Shown one piece after another: positions 13,801-24,066 of a DNA stretch of 64,000 nt. Made by a program: the position numbers and the translations under genes. The notes beneath the pieces are model-generated. The model did no database searches. It was not told the DNA's origin and saw only the letters and a program-made list of their open reading frames with translations. Numbering within the stretch: position 1 is the stretch's first letter; each line of letters starts with the position of its first letter. Source of the stretch: Clavelina lepadiformis (Eukaryota > Chordata > Ascidiacea > Aplousobranchia > Clavelinidae); contig NC_135245.1 in assembly GCF_947623445.1 (NCBI RefSeq), positions 2,611,501 to 2,675,500 on the forward strand. Reading direction: 5' to 3'.

Positions 13801-16528
13801 TTTAAACACTGCCAATGTTGAAAATCCAACTTCACACAAGTATGTAGTCGGAAAAGGCAAAAGAGCTGTTGTTGCTTGTTTGCAGAGGTCAGAAAGATTA
13901 GTCTCCTTCGACAGAACATTCGCCCAAAATTGAGTCAGAGAAACAATTTTGAACTTGTCTCTCCACATCTGTCGACTTTTTTAAAACCCTTTTTACTTCC
14001 CATCATGGACGGAGCGCCATCAGCGCAAACAGACACACAGTCAGACCACTCAAGCTGATGTTCTTTAAAGAACGAATCCACTTTCTTAAATATTTGTTCT
14101 CCAGTGGTATTTTTGGCAAGTGCACAGCAAAGCAAAACTGCTTCTCATAGCCATTTGTGTCAACATTTATCACAAAAACCAATATCTCGAAAGAAACAAA
14201 AAAGGCGACGACTTCTTTTAAAAAAGAGAAAAAAGAAGTTGATTCGCGCGAAAGTAGTTGGAAGGAGAAGAGAACAAAACAATTAAGGATTTGGATTGCC
14301 ACCAGCGTAACAAGAGAAATAAGCAAGGCTCTTCTTTGTCAGACTATTCTAAATTATCCAACACACCAAGGTATCTCTTGCGACCCCTACTTTTTGAGGC
14401 GAAAAGCCGTCGCGAAAATTATGACCTATGCTTAATTATATAGGGTAATTAATGGGCTTGCGGACTCACAAAAACCTTATGCGGACTCAAATGAGTCCGC
14501 GGACTCGGGGTTGAGAAACACTGATCTAGACTCTAGAGTACTGGCATGGCTTGTCTCTCATTTAGGGTCTCGGCTCCATCAGTTCAATCGGATCACGGAA
14601 ACCTCCTGGCAGTATCAGGAAGAGGAATGGATCAGCATCCAACACAGTGAAATCAGTGGAACAGTTCTCTCCGTCCTCATCATCAAGTGCGCACAACAGG
14701 AGAAAAATGGCTGGATCCAAAGCGTTCAACGAAATGGTCTGAAACTTATTGATTGAGATGAAGTTTGAATAAAAGTTTTTTTGCTGCAGATTTTCTTTAC
14801 TACACAGAACAATGCTTTTGTTATTTTGTGAAATTTAATGGCACGTTTTTGTATGTGTTGCGTTGTTACTCCAATAGGAGCAGGAGGAGGTGAAACAACT
14901 GTGTAATGAACTCGCGAAAGGGAATCTTCTGGAAAGGAAGTCGGCCGTGAAGTCGCTCTGTGAAAAGATTTATTCTGAAAGGAGATTCATTGATGATAAC
15001 ATTGTGAAGGTAATTATTTCTAGGCAATTTCTTCACTCACGAAACTAAAGTATTTTTCGCAATTAATATTTTAATTTTCGATTTCTTTCCATTTGATTAT
15101 TATCATATTTATTTTACAAAGAATGGTTGATTTAAATTGTCTGTTTGTAGTCGTAATTTTCGTTACATTTCATTTTGCCTGTTTCCCATTGCTTCTTAAT
15201 TACGTAAAAACATATTTATTTCAAAACTATCTGCTTATAGTCTCACATTTCGTTTTCCCAGCTTATGGATTCATTTGCTGCTCTCCTAACCACTTCAAAT
15301 ACCAAACTGAACGGGATTGGCCTCGAGGCTTTTCCGGATATTATCAAGGAATTAGGGGATTCCCTTCGTGACGTCCTCCCCTCTCTCGTGTCGGCTGTCT
15401 TCAAATTAGTTTTAAACAAGCAACACAGCGACCTTGCACAGAAGAACGTGGATGCCCTCGTTCGATATATCGGTATTTTACGGAGAAAACTTTCGTCCTT
15501 TGGAATGTTTTAAGTTTATTTAGATTGGCCAATCAGAGCACTGGTTAGCAGACGTTAGCAATCCCATTTTTTTTGTCATCTCATGCTGTGGCCTGGGAAA
15601 ATTTTATAAGCATTTATATGTAAAAATCCTTTTTCCACTGCCATGTACTTGTAAACCCGATATATGCGTTCAACAAGATGACACCCTTTAAAAAGGAACT
15701 ATCGGCCAAGTCCAGAGCTTCTTTGAGACTTGCATGTCCTTAGTCAAGTATTCAACCATTTTTTCTTCATCTAGATCCGATGCTTCTACTTCAACCAGTG
15801 GCAAACGCGGCTCAATTTGGAACAGCCAGATCGAAGCAGATCGCCATCCTTAAGCTGATTCGTAAGTATTTGACTTTCTCTTGTCAACAAGCCGCCATTA
15901 ACTAGCGCTACGTTGTCGAAGTCGATTTTCCAGTAGACAATATATGTTGATCCGTTCCGTTGATATTTAAATCAAATTGGTGTAGATTTGCACCGATTCC
16001 AGTAATGAATAATCTTACTTTGGCTACGTTGTTTCCTTGGTGTTCACAATAGCGTCCAAACAATGTATCTGGGTATAACAGTGGTCGGATAGGGCTTCAT
16101 GCGTAACTTGGCGTTGTAAAGTTGTTGGTTGAAGTTAGCCATGCATCCAATTATGTACTGGTAGACCTGTGTATGCTTTGTGTACCATGGAAATGCGTTT
16201 GCTGTTTAGAATCCGACAGCATAGAATTAGCGCTAACCGGTTGAAGCATGCTGTTAGTACGCACGTAACCGTACTTGGGTATCACTCAAATGAAACTATA
16301 TTAATCATAGAACTGACCGAGAGCATATCACGGCGCAAAGCACAGACGATTGAGAGACACGTCTTGCCTGTGCTTTGGAGTCTAATGGACGCCCCGTCTG
16401 GCCTTCAACTTCGCAAGGAGATGGCACAGCTGGCGTCCACATTATATAATGTTTTGGGAACGCGCTTGTTGGAAATTGCTGAGGCGAATCGCATGCAAGG
16501 CAAAGTAAAGGATATGCTAGGTGTGTGA
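1891..16528 (+). CDS. TOGARAM1: TOG array regulator of axonemal microtubules 1 (crescerin-1)
   Basis: Ciliary tubulin-binding protein that regulates axonemal microtubule length (family knowledge). Twenty-five coding exons: 1891-4014, 4400-4544, 4731-4820, 5221-5436, 5596-5717, 5882-6334, 6527-6657, 8320-8473, 8610-8793, 8873-8929, 9636-9764, 9899-10078, 10266-10280, 11260-11341, 11415-11527, 11730-11932, 12053-12151, 12417-12556, 12723-12843, 13052-13216, 14566-14736, 14878-15009, 15262-15472, 15775-15861, 16311-16528. Phase holds throughout, giving 1913 residues (human about 1720). Exon 1 encodes TOG1 (about residues 40-270) and TOG2 (about 355-610). A long serine-rich linker contains the conserved GKGVF region. 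Exons 16-20 encode TOG3 (about 1399-1641) and exons 22-25 TOG4 (about 1699-1913), including YIDPMLLLQPVANAAQF, matching human NYLLLQPFCTKAQF. The start ATG follows an in-frame stop four codons upstream. Weak donors end exon 1 (GTTATT) and exon 21 (GTCTGA). A hAT transposon sits in the intron before exon 21. Confidence 0.95.
10266..10280 (+). other. TOGARAM1: 15-base microexon of TOGARAM1
   Basis: Fifteen bases lie between a strong acceptor (pyrimidine-rich tract then CCCCAG at 10261-10265) and a consensus donor (GTAAGT at 10281). Both flanking introns are phase 1, so inclusion adds exactly five residues (about E-I-E-H-P) and skipping also keeps frame. Splice-site quality and phase are seen in the sequence; usage is inference. 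It could be an alternatively spliced cassette. Confidence 0.65.
13520..14523 (-). mobile_element. hAT DNA transposon, internally deleted, with transposase remnant
   Basis: Perfect 15-bp terminal inverted repeats (CAGTGTTTCTCAACC at 13520-13534, reverse complement at 14509-14523) are flanked by a perfect 8-bp target duplication ATCTAGAC at 13512-13519 and 14524-14531, the hAT hallmark. Subterminal sequence also repeats around CCGCGGACT. On the minus strand, fragments at about 14135-13935 and 13968-13762 resemble hAT transposase of the SCAND3/ZBED5-like group: VCADGAPSMMG carries the conserved Asp-Gly context and LPFPTTYLCEVGFSTLAV the C-terminal dimerisation region. At 1.0 kb it is far too short to be autonomous and the fragments lie in different frames. 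It lies in TOGARAM1 intron 20, ending 42 bases before the exon 21 acceptor. Confidence 0.93.
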
Positions 16529-17535
16529 GGTGAACCTAGTTACTCGTGTGTTTGAAGAAGACCAGTAAGTGTTCCTTGCAGAACATCTAGCATTGTGCGA
16601 AAAAACACTGTGAAACGACGTTACTATTCCCTACTGAACTCTTCCATAGAACAAATGTGTGTGACGTAGTGAAAATTTTATGAGAACTTTTCTGATTTTT
16701 GTTATTTCTTGTGAAAATTTACTTGTTCGTAAAATTTAATTTTGTACGTTTCTATCTTTCGCGCTCGTTAAGTGGCGAAAATCTTGATTTAGCGCGCATT
16801 TCGCCCGGTTTGTATAACCACGCTTTCAGGTTCATATATTTTTTTGTACAAAATAGCTTTAGCTTGGCTGAAGACGAAACCACGTGACAGATAAGTAATG
16901 TGTTGGTAGTCAATGACTTGACTTGACTGCTTACCCAAAAATTTTATTTCATTAGCTAAATTTTCAACTTTTTTTCTGTTTTCCGAATTCAACTCTGAAT
17001 AGTCTTGTTACCTTGTAGAGACATCCTCTACCGCTTTTTGTTCAGGCATTTTGCCTTTCATACTCTGTGTTTACAATTAATACTTAATTTTAATACTTCT
17101 TGAATTTGCACTACGACTAGTACGCCTGTGATATAACATAATACTTGTTACAAATGGTCCACCTTTTATCAGTATATAATATACATACATATATATATCT
17201 ATATTTGTCGAGTTGCGATTGAGCTCTGTAAAAATAAAGTAACAAAGATACACTACAGTGATATTGACAAGTCCCTCAGGAAACTACTATTCAGTTTATC
17301 TCTCCGAAAAAAACGCAACAAAAGCACAATTGAAAATACTCATGGATTCCCACGATATAAATACTTGACCGAGGCAGGTTGTAAGATGGTGACAGTCACT
17401 CCGCGAAGCTCGTATTCCGGCAAATGTACACATTATCATCAAACACTAGTGACGTAGGAAAAATTAGCGCAGTCGAGGAAAGAGGCAAAAAATTTTCACG
17501 GCTAAAGAAATTGATTCCTTTGAAAAACGTCCCCT
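16529..17535. other. Convergent 3' ends of TOGARAM1 and the TRAF gene
   Basis: No coding sequence recognised. AATAAA at 17233-17238 on the plus strand is a plausible TOGARAM1 polyadenylation signal about 700 bases after its stop. The stretch probably holds both 3' UTRs in opposite orientation, including a short TATATA-rich run near 17175-17205. Confidence 0.5.
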
Positions 17536-20500
17536 TTACATTTCGGAATTTACGCAAACTTTGATGAATACGACGTCATCCCGCACGTAGTCACGTGAGT
17601 TCAGCAAAGCGTGAGAGACAAACCGTTGCGGCCCAAAAGCAGGATTAGCTCGCGATGTAGGCCTGCCCAGGAACGGCAGGTTTTCCTGCAATTTACAAAA
17701 ATCGACTAGAAACGTACTTAACGACAAGTCATAAAACAATGACGCGTTTGACTACATGTTTGGAATTTCAATCGAATATCATCAGTTTGTAATGCATCGT
17801 ATACGTCTTCAAAACTATCAAAAGTTACTTAAATTCACGCTGTATATATCGAAACCGTGCTTTTAAATATATGAAACCTCACCTTGCATGGGTTTGGACG
17901 CAAATTGTAAATGAAATCAGTCTTAGCCCGTGGGTCTTGACTCTGGTCGACGAGAATCAAATCCAGGCCGTGAGAGAAAGGCCACTTAAGGAGAGAGTCG
18001 TAATCGCCGGTGCACACACGAACGTAAAGAGACACAAACTCGCCTTTTGCTGGTGATGCAAAACATTTTGTTATCACGGCCGTTGGTTTTTAGAAGATAA
18101 TGTCGGCTGCATCGCACTGCTAACGTTATTAACACAAAAAGACTCGTGAAAACAATTCTGTTTTTGAGATACAGCAAGTTGTTTATATGACGATTAAATC
18201 TTCTGTATAAAGAAGTCAACGCAACTTTCGATACAACCTTTGTTGTCCCCATTCGGCAGCAAAGACAGTGATAGTTTGTATTGATGACGTGCTGTATAAA
18301 ATGGTGGGCTGTGGATGGCGATTTTTTTTCCAGATACAGCTTGGGCCATCTTGTTTTCCCATTCATCCACTTTCCATATCATTTCGGCTCCGAGTTTGTC
18401 CGAAATGGCCGACAACTTTTAATGCACAAATTCTTAACTTAATATTTTTCAGTACAGTAACGAAAAAATATATGCCTGTAGGCAGACATCAACCACCATA
18501 AACTGAAAGTTACTATCATAATTCTCGCTTGGAAATATTAGTACACCCATGCCTTGTTTTCGTGCTCAGCAATGACTTGCATGGAATTGGTCAAATTCGT
18601 TTCGTGCGTGGACAAGAGACTGCTATGATTTAGCACCCCTTCACAAAGAAGTTTGATATGTTGCTTCAAACATTCCTCCACGTGATCATTCAAAGCAGGT
18701 CTCCCGCCCTGGAATAGTTACAATGAAATCTTCGTCAAAAAATGATGAACAGCAACCTTTTTTGACACAAGAGAAAACTGAACGGGGAACAGAAACTAAA
18801 TAACATTGGAACCGTTGATGGTAATGCTTGCGATTGATTACTTTGAATGTGCAACCAAGCTGGTTATAAGGGCAAGGTACATCAGCCATACTGCACTCTT
18901 CCGAAAGATGGCGCCCGATCTCCTCACGCGCTATATCCTGTCGAACGATAAATTGACTGTTAATAGGAGAATAAATAATTAATTAGACTACGTCATGATA
19001 AGTAACTTGGGGGTAATAAATGAACGAATTCAGCAATTTAACATGGTAGTAAACAACTCGTGTAAAGCTGTATTAGGCTTGTGCGTTATTGTTAATGCTT
19101 TTTTGGCAGTAAGATTGGTTTTAGCAAAGTTTCAGACAACACACTTTTCTAGCTTTATCCAGGTCGTTTTTTTCGCGCGGTTGACGGAAAATGGAATTCT
19201 TATCGTTTAAGTCATACGTGTCAAACTCCCGGCCCGCGGGCCACATCCGGCCCGCTTTACAATAAAACTTGGCCCGCAATGTTATTTTATACAATGAACT
19301 ATTTCCGGCCCACGAGATCATTGTACAGTATAATTTACTTTTTTCAAGCAAGAACAAGATTATAACAAATCGCACAATACAGCAGTTGCCCCATCATACA
19401 ATAGAATAAATCGATCTATTCCAACGCTCGTAATTTAGGCTGTTTTTTTCTTTATTGTTTCTTAATTCGTTAATTCTTTTGCTAGGAGATGAATGAAACA
19501 TAATGATGTAAGATAAGAATAATCAAAAATAGCCCTGTCAAAAATCGTCAAAAACATCAAAAATTTGGTGTTGTATCGCTGCCTGTTTCCAATTCATGCA
19601 CTCTTGTCACGAAACGTTCAATCAACTTTTATCCTTACGGCCCGCGGCGTTAAATAAGTTTTGAGTTTTGGCCCCTGTAACGATTGAGTTTGACACCCCT
19701 GGTTTAAGTGAATTGCCTTGATAGCACTTGACACGTAACAAAGTATGTCACGTGACCAAATTACAACAATATGTCTCTTGGCAACTGCCATCAAATACAA
19801 TCGACTTTACCGCAACCTTTAATATGGCGTTTCTCTTGCTGATTTTCTGTTATAACAGCTTGAATCGGCGAGCGCACTTTAAACCAAAACTGGAATTACG
19901 GGATTATTTGTCTGAATGGCGCGTTTCACCGCAAAGGGCGATTTCTATGTAATACACACGCCTTGAAAACTACTCACCCTTTTACCACACGCTTTCGGGC
20001 AAGCTATGGGGAAGCGGGGGCAATTTTTCAAGTGTTCAATTTCCATTTCGGCTCGGACGTGACGTTTGCAAAACTCGCACGTGACCAACCGTTGCGGACA
20101 ATCCACGCTGAGGTGGGCGTCCATGCTTCTCTTGGGACCACGGAAGTTGCATCCAAAGGCGCAAAGTTGTTCCACGTGATCACATACGTCATAATGATCC
20201 TGTTCAAAGAAAAATATTGTTTAAGCGATTTCTTTCAGGCGACGTTCGTGTAGTGCTTGTAAGATAATTTTATTCAGAATTCGCCACGAAAGCTTGCAGT
20301 GACGGTTTTCGCCTTGTTTTTATCATTATGGTTAACCAATTCAACCCTTGGTTAATTCGGCGGAGTCAATAACACTTTTCGTTACGATTACGCGATAACT
20401 GAGAGATTAAATGGACTAGCGCTGAAGTGACGTGGAACCACGTTTCAGCTATCTGTCCCGGCCTTCTTGCCTTGAAGTTTTGTAACCGTCCACTCCAAAT

Positions 20501-21425
20501 ACAGCCGCTATCCTTATATGGGCATACAAGTTCTAGATTATTGAGGTCAAATTGCAGTTTTTCATCAACCATCGCCTGCAATGTAAACGTTAAAGTTTAT
20601 TGTTTTTTTTTCTTTGAAAAAGATGACTTGATATCGTTACGAAATTATGAAAAATTGGCTTAGATATGCAGAATTCTGTGAGGTCTTTTGCCGGAAAGTA
20701 TAGAACAGCAAACACACCTCATCCCGAGTAAATCGCTTTCCGTCGGCAGGACAGACTCGCTTTCCACGGCATAAGTCAGCCAGGCAGCTGCTACAAACAT
20801 GGTGGTCGCACTTTGGCAACGACACAGGATAGGAAAGAACCTTCAAGCAGGATGCACATAGAAATCTTAAAAAACAAGACTCGACATTAAATATGATTTT
20901 AACGTCAAGAAAAAGATTAAGAGAGTAGTTAAAGTTAAATTAGCTTTTAGTTAAAGTTTGATAATAATCATGAAGGTCAGTTAGCATATGTAGCGTTACG
21001 TCTAAACGTGTTTAAACACGCGTAGGCTATATAAAGAAACATGTTATCCTACAGTACAAGAAGGTCCTATTATAACTAATATTGAAAGAGAAGATTAAGC
21101 ATGTTGAGGAAAAACTTTTTTTCAAAACTTTTATTGTTTTATTAACAACGTATAGAAAAAAAGTAAAATATTTTCTTTTCAGCCGTCTAAATGAAATGAC
21201 TGACCTATTTTCTAAAGGAGTTGTAAATAGCTTCGCTGTAATAACTCCCTTCCACTCTTCATCTACATCAGCTTCATACGAAGAATTGATGGAGAATGGA
21301 ATGGACAACTGACTCCCGCATATGCTAGAGTCTCTGGAATCACTGCTGCAAGTTCCACTGGAAACTGATCTACTCTTCTTGAATTGGAACCTTTTGCTTA
21401 TGCTGGATGCGCGAGACGAAGTCAT
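17536..21425 (-). CDS. TRAF-family RING / zinc-finger / MATH adaptor
   Basis: TNF-receptor-associated factors link cytoplasmic receptor tails to NF-kB and JNK signalling; the RING end can act as a ubiquitin ligase and the MATH end binds receptors (family knowledge). Nine exons from high to low coordinate: 21425-21205, 20865-20718, 20575-20471, 20199-19978, 18937-18842, 18708-18547, 18415-18238, 18049-17883, 17685-17536; 482 residues. After a serine-rich N-terminus comes a TRAF-type RING (CASC, CDHHVCSSC, CRGKRVCPAD at about 76-120), then about five TRAF zinc fingers (e.g. CPYKDSGCIWSG, CPYNQLGCTF) to about residue 300, a short helical stretch, and a MATH domain from about 325 (HSPPFYTARHQYKL, DYDSLLKWPF, YVRDDVVFIKVCVN). 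Five fingers recall TRAF2/3/5/6, whereas the MATH details (DQSQDP, YVRDD) recall TRAF4, so I leave paralogy open. The start is the first ATG; the frame is open a little further upstream. Exon 3 ends in a GC donor. Confidence 0.93.
19213..19701. mobile_element. Short non-autonomous hAT element in a TRAF intron
   Basis: The ends are inverted copies: CATACGTGTCAAACTC at 19213-19228 and GAGTTTGACACCCCTG at 19686-19701 (13 of 16 pairs match). Both are bounded by a perfect 8-bp duplication GTTTAAGT (19205-19212 and 19702-19709). GGCCCGC-rich subterminal repeats occur near both ends, as in Charlie-like hAT elements. No transposase is visible in 489 bp. It lies in the intron between TRAF exons 4 and 5. 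Confidence 0.88.
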
Positions 21426-21461
21426 TCTTACGGGAAAGCGACCAAAACTCTGAGTTATCAA

Positions 21462-24066
21462 ATCCCAAAGCCGCCTTCTCCACTTATGCGAACTTAGTGG
21501 TCGTGGACAGCAAAGTAAATGTTAAACGACTTTGGAATCACTTTAAGTTCCTATTAAATTCAAAGTGACAGTGGAATTAATATCCTTCAGTTTAACTAAA
21601 AGTACAAGAAAGGTTATGAATAATTTACAAGCCTTTGGTTCTGTTGCTTTTATTTCTTGTTTCTTGACGACAAGAGAATGCGGTTAATGTTATGAGCCAA
21701 ACATTTCCAGATGGTATATAATTTAAGAGAAAAGAGTTATTTTATTTCATGAATTATTAAGCAGACATTACTGAGCCAGAAATTCAGATGAAGAAATTAT
21801 TTTCAAGTTTGTGTTATAAACTACTTGTCACAGGAAATTGGAAAAACATCACGATAGCAAAGTTTCTGACTGTTTTTTCATTTATTTCCCGGCACCACCA
21901 TTTTTTTCATTATCCTTGACACTTATTGAAATAGCTGCAATTTAAACTTTTCATTGTACAATGAAATGTAATAAGATTTTTATGTACTGTAGATCAAACA
22001 GTTTTGTGTTTTGATAAAATCGCCAGGGTCAAAAATCGATCAGTAACAGACTGTAAATAAATAGGTTTATACTCTACTTGTATTAAATTTGTTTTGATTG
22101 AAAATAGTTTACGTGTGGAATTTTTAAACCTTTCACGAGCATCTTTCACCTTACGTTCAGCTCAAACTTTTTTTGTTGAAATATGGTAATTTACCCAATT
22201 TTGAAGTATGAAATTATGTTACATATAGCTGCTACATATACTGTATTACGCCGTACAAAAGGCAAATGTCTATTGTGTTTATATATCAAGATAGCTTATT
22301 TGCGCAATGATCTGAAAAACGACTTCAAACATAAACTATCCACAGCCATCACTGAATGCTTTAATGCTCGATAAGATAGATTTGTGTTATTCGTTATTGG
22401 AAAATAGATTTTTCTTTCGTTAACTGTTATCAGTGTCATAACATCATGAATTCAAGAGCATTCAAGGAAATTCCATCTAGTTTTGTAATATTAACAGTTC
22501 TGTATGGTAGGTTACAAGTGTAACAAAGCCCTTGGTTGTTATTTTACAAGTTATAACTTATAACTGATTTCCATGTGATTATGTAAAGTAATTCGGGAAG
22601 GTAAACCGCACACTAAATATTGTTATCGTTTATTATAACCAACATTTTTTTGCTCCAAAATTAACACTTTTACTGGGTTGATTTTATGAAACCACAAAAT
22701 GAAGTTTACTTAAACTTTTTAAAGTACATTGCAATCCCGTAACTTGCGTGGTGATGTCATAATACGGCTTAGTCTTTAAATTATATCTTTACAGTGGTTA
22801 AGTACGTTATGTTGTGATATCATCACGCGTATTGTGCTTAATATTTTCAAAGCTTACGACTTAAAAACGTGTTAGCCTAACAAAAAGAGCTAACTAAACT
22901 GTAAATACCAAAATTTGGATTAATTTTAAAGCATAGACATCACATTCTTTTCTTTGCGTCGTGCGATGAAGAAAAGACTCGAGGTGGCGCATCGAGTCGA
23001 TGGTCACTAGGCAACAAGTTTGCTTTGGCAAATGTTTGTTTTGTTGGTCATTGTCAGTTGTCACACTTTCATGGGATACCGTTGTTATACGGACGCTATC
23101 AAACAGAAGAAAAGGTGTAAAAGCAGATGGTAATAATATTTATTTGTAGTGACGGTTTCTATTTGATTACTTGGTATTATCTTGTCGGAAGCCGTAGCTT
23201 GTTGGTTATTCTGTATTTACCAGTACGGTCACCTACCGTTTATTCTGATTTGAAACAGACTTTAGGTCATCAGGCTAATGTATGTCATGTCTTTTTGTAC
23301 ATACCGGTTGGCTTTATTTATGGCATAAGCATAGCTGCCGTTTGGGTAAGAAATTTTAGACTAGCACTTTACGATAGCCCGGACTACAACGTATGGCCGT
23401 TTTCAGCGAGACCTTGCGTGTGTCGTACAACCAAAAATGACAACTGAACGTGCGCAAAAATGCTCAAACGTACTTGATGTGCGCACTTAGATGTGCAGTT
23501 TACACATTTCCACTAATTCAGTCTTGAAATGAATTGAAAATTGGGTGAGTATAAGCTCTATGTCCAAGTCAATAAGTGCACCTAAAGTGTGCCATTGTAG
23601 CTCATGGAAAACAATATTGAGCGCACCCATGCCAAACTTTGCAGTCCAGAGTCTGTAGCCTAGCAAAATATTTTCCATTTTTCTTACAGTTCTTAATAAC
23701 CTAATTTGTGTCGTCGCACGCTTCTTGTCTTTCATAACACTGATGTATCACTACAGCGCTTTTGTACCAAAAATAAGAAATCAAACCACATTGTCAATTT
23801 CTAAACACGACAAACCTTGAGTACAATAGTGAGTTAGCTAGTACTCTTTCAGTTGTAGCTAACTTGCAGAGAAAATATAAATATCACTGCAGTTTTATAT
23901 TTATTGTGTCCCATTAAACATGTTAGGAAATTTCATACTTTCTATATTTGTATAGAAATATATATTTAGTTTTAGCTATATAGCTGGTTTCCGTATTTTT
24001 CGGGCCAAATTCATAAGTTTAATTTTACCAATTCACAGGTGTATGTGAACTTGTGAATTAAAAAAA
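21462..24066. other. Divergent intergenic region, TRAF to CCDC170
   Basis: About 2.6 kb of AT-rich sequence between two divergently transcribed genes. A 106-codon plus-strand ORF at 23127-23447 has no resemblance I recognise. At 22998-23015 GGTCACTAGGCAAC resembles an RFX X-box (GT-x4-spacer-GGCAAC), about 1 kb upstream of CCDC170. Otherwise I see nothing supportable. Confidence 0.4.

Noticed and set aside
13617-13919. 100-codon minus ORF and overlapping ORFs on both strands in the first hAT element
   Set aside because: They belong to, or are antisense to, degraded transposase sequence and are not separate genes.
16169-16310. Extension of the last TOGARAM1 exon upstream to an earlier ATG-like start
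   Set aside because: The alignment to TOG4 and phase require the acceptor at 16310; the upstream part is intron.
23127-23447. 106-codon plus-strand ORF in the TRAF-CCDC170 spacer
   Set aside because: No family resemblance, hydrophobic by AT-rich composition, and no flanking exon structure.
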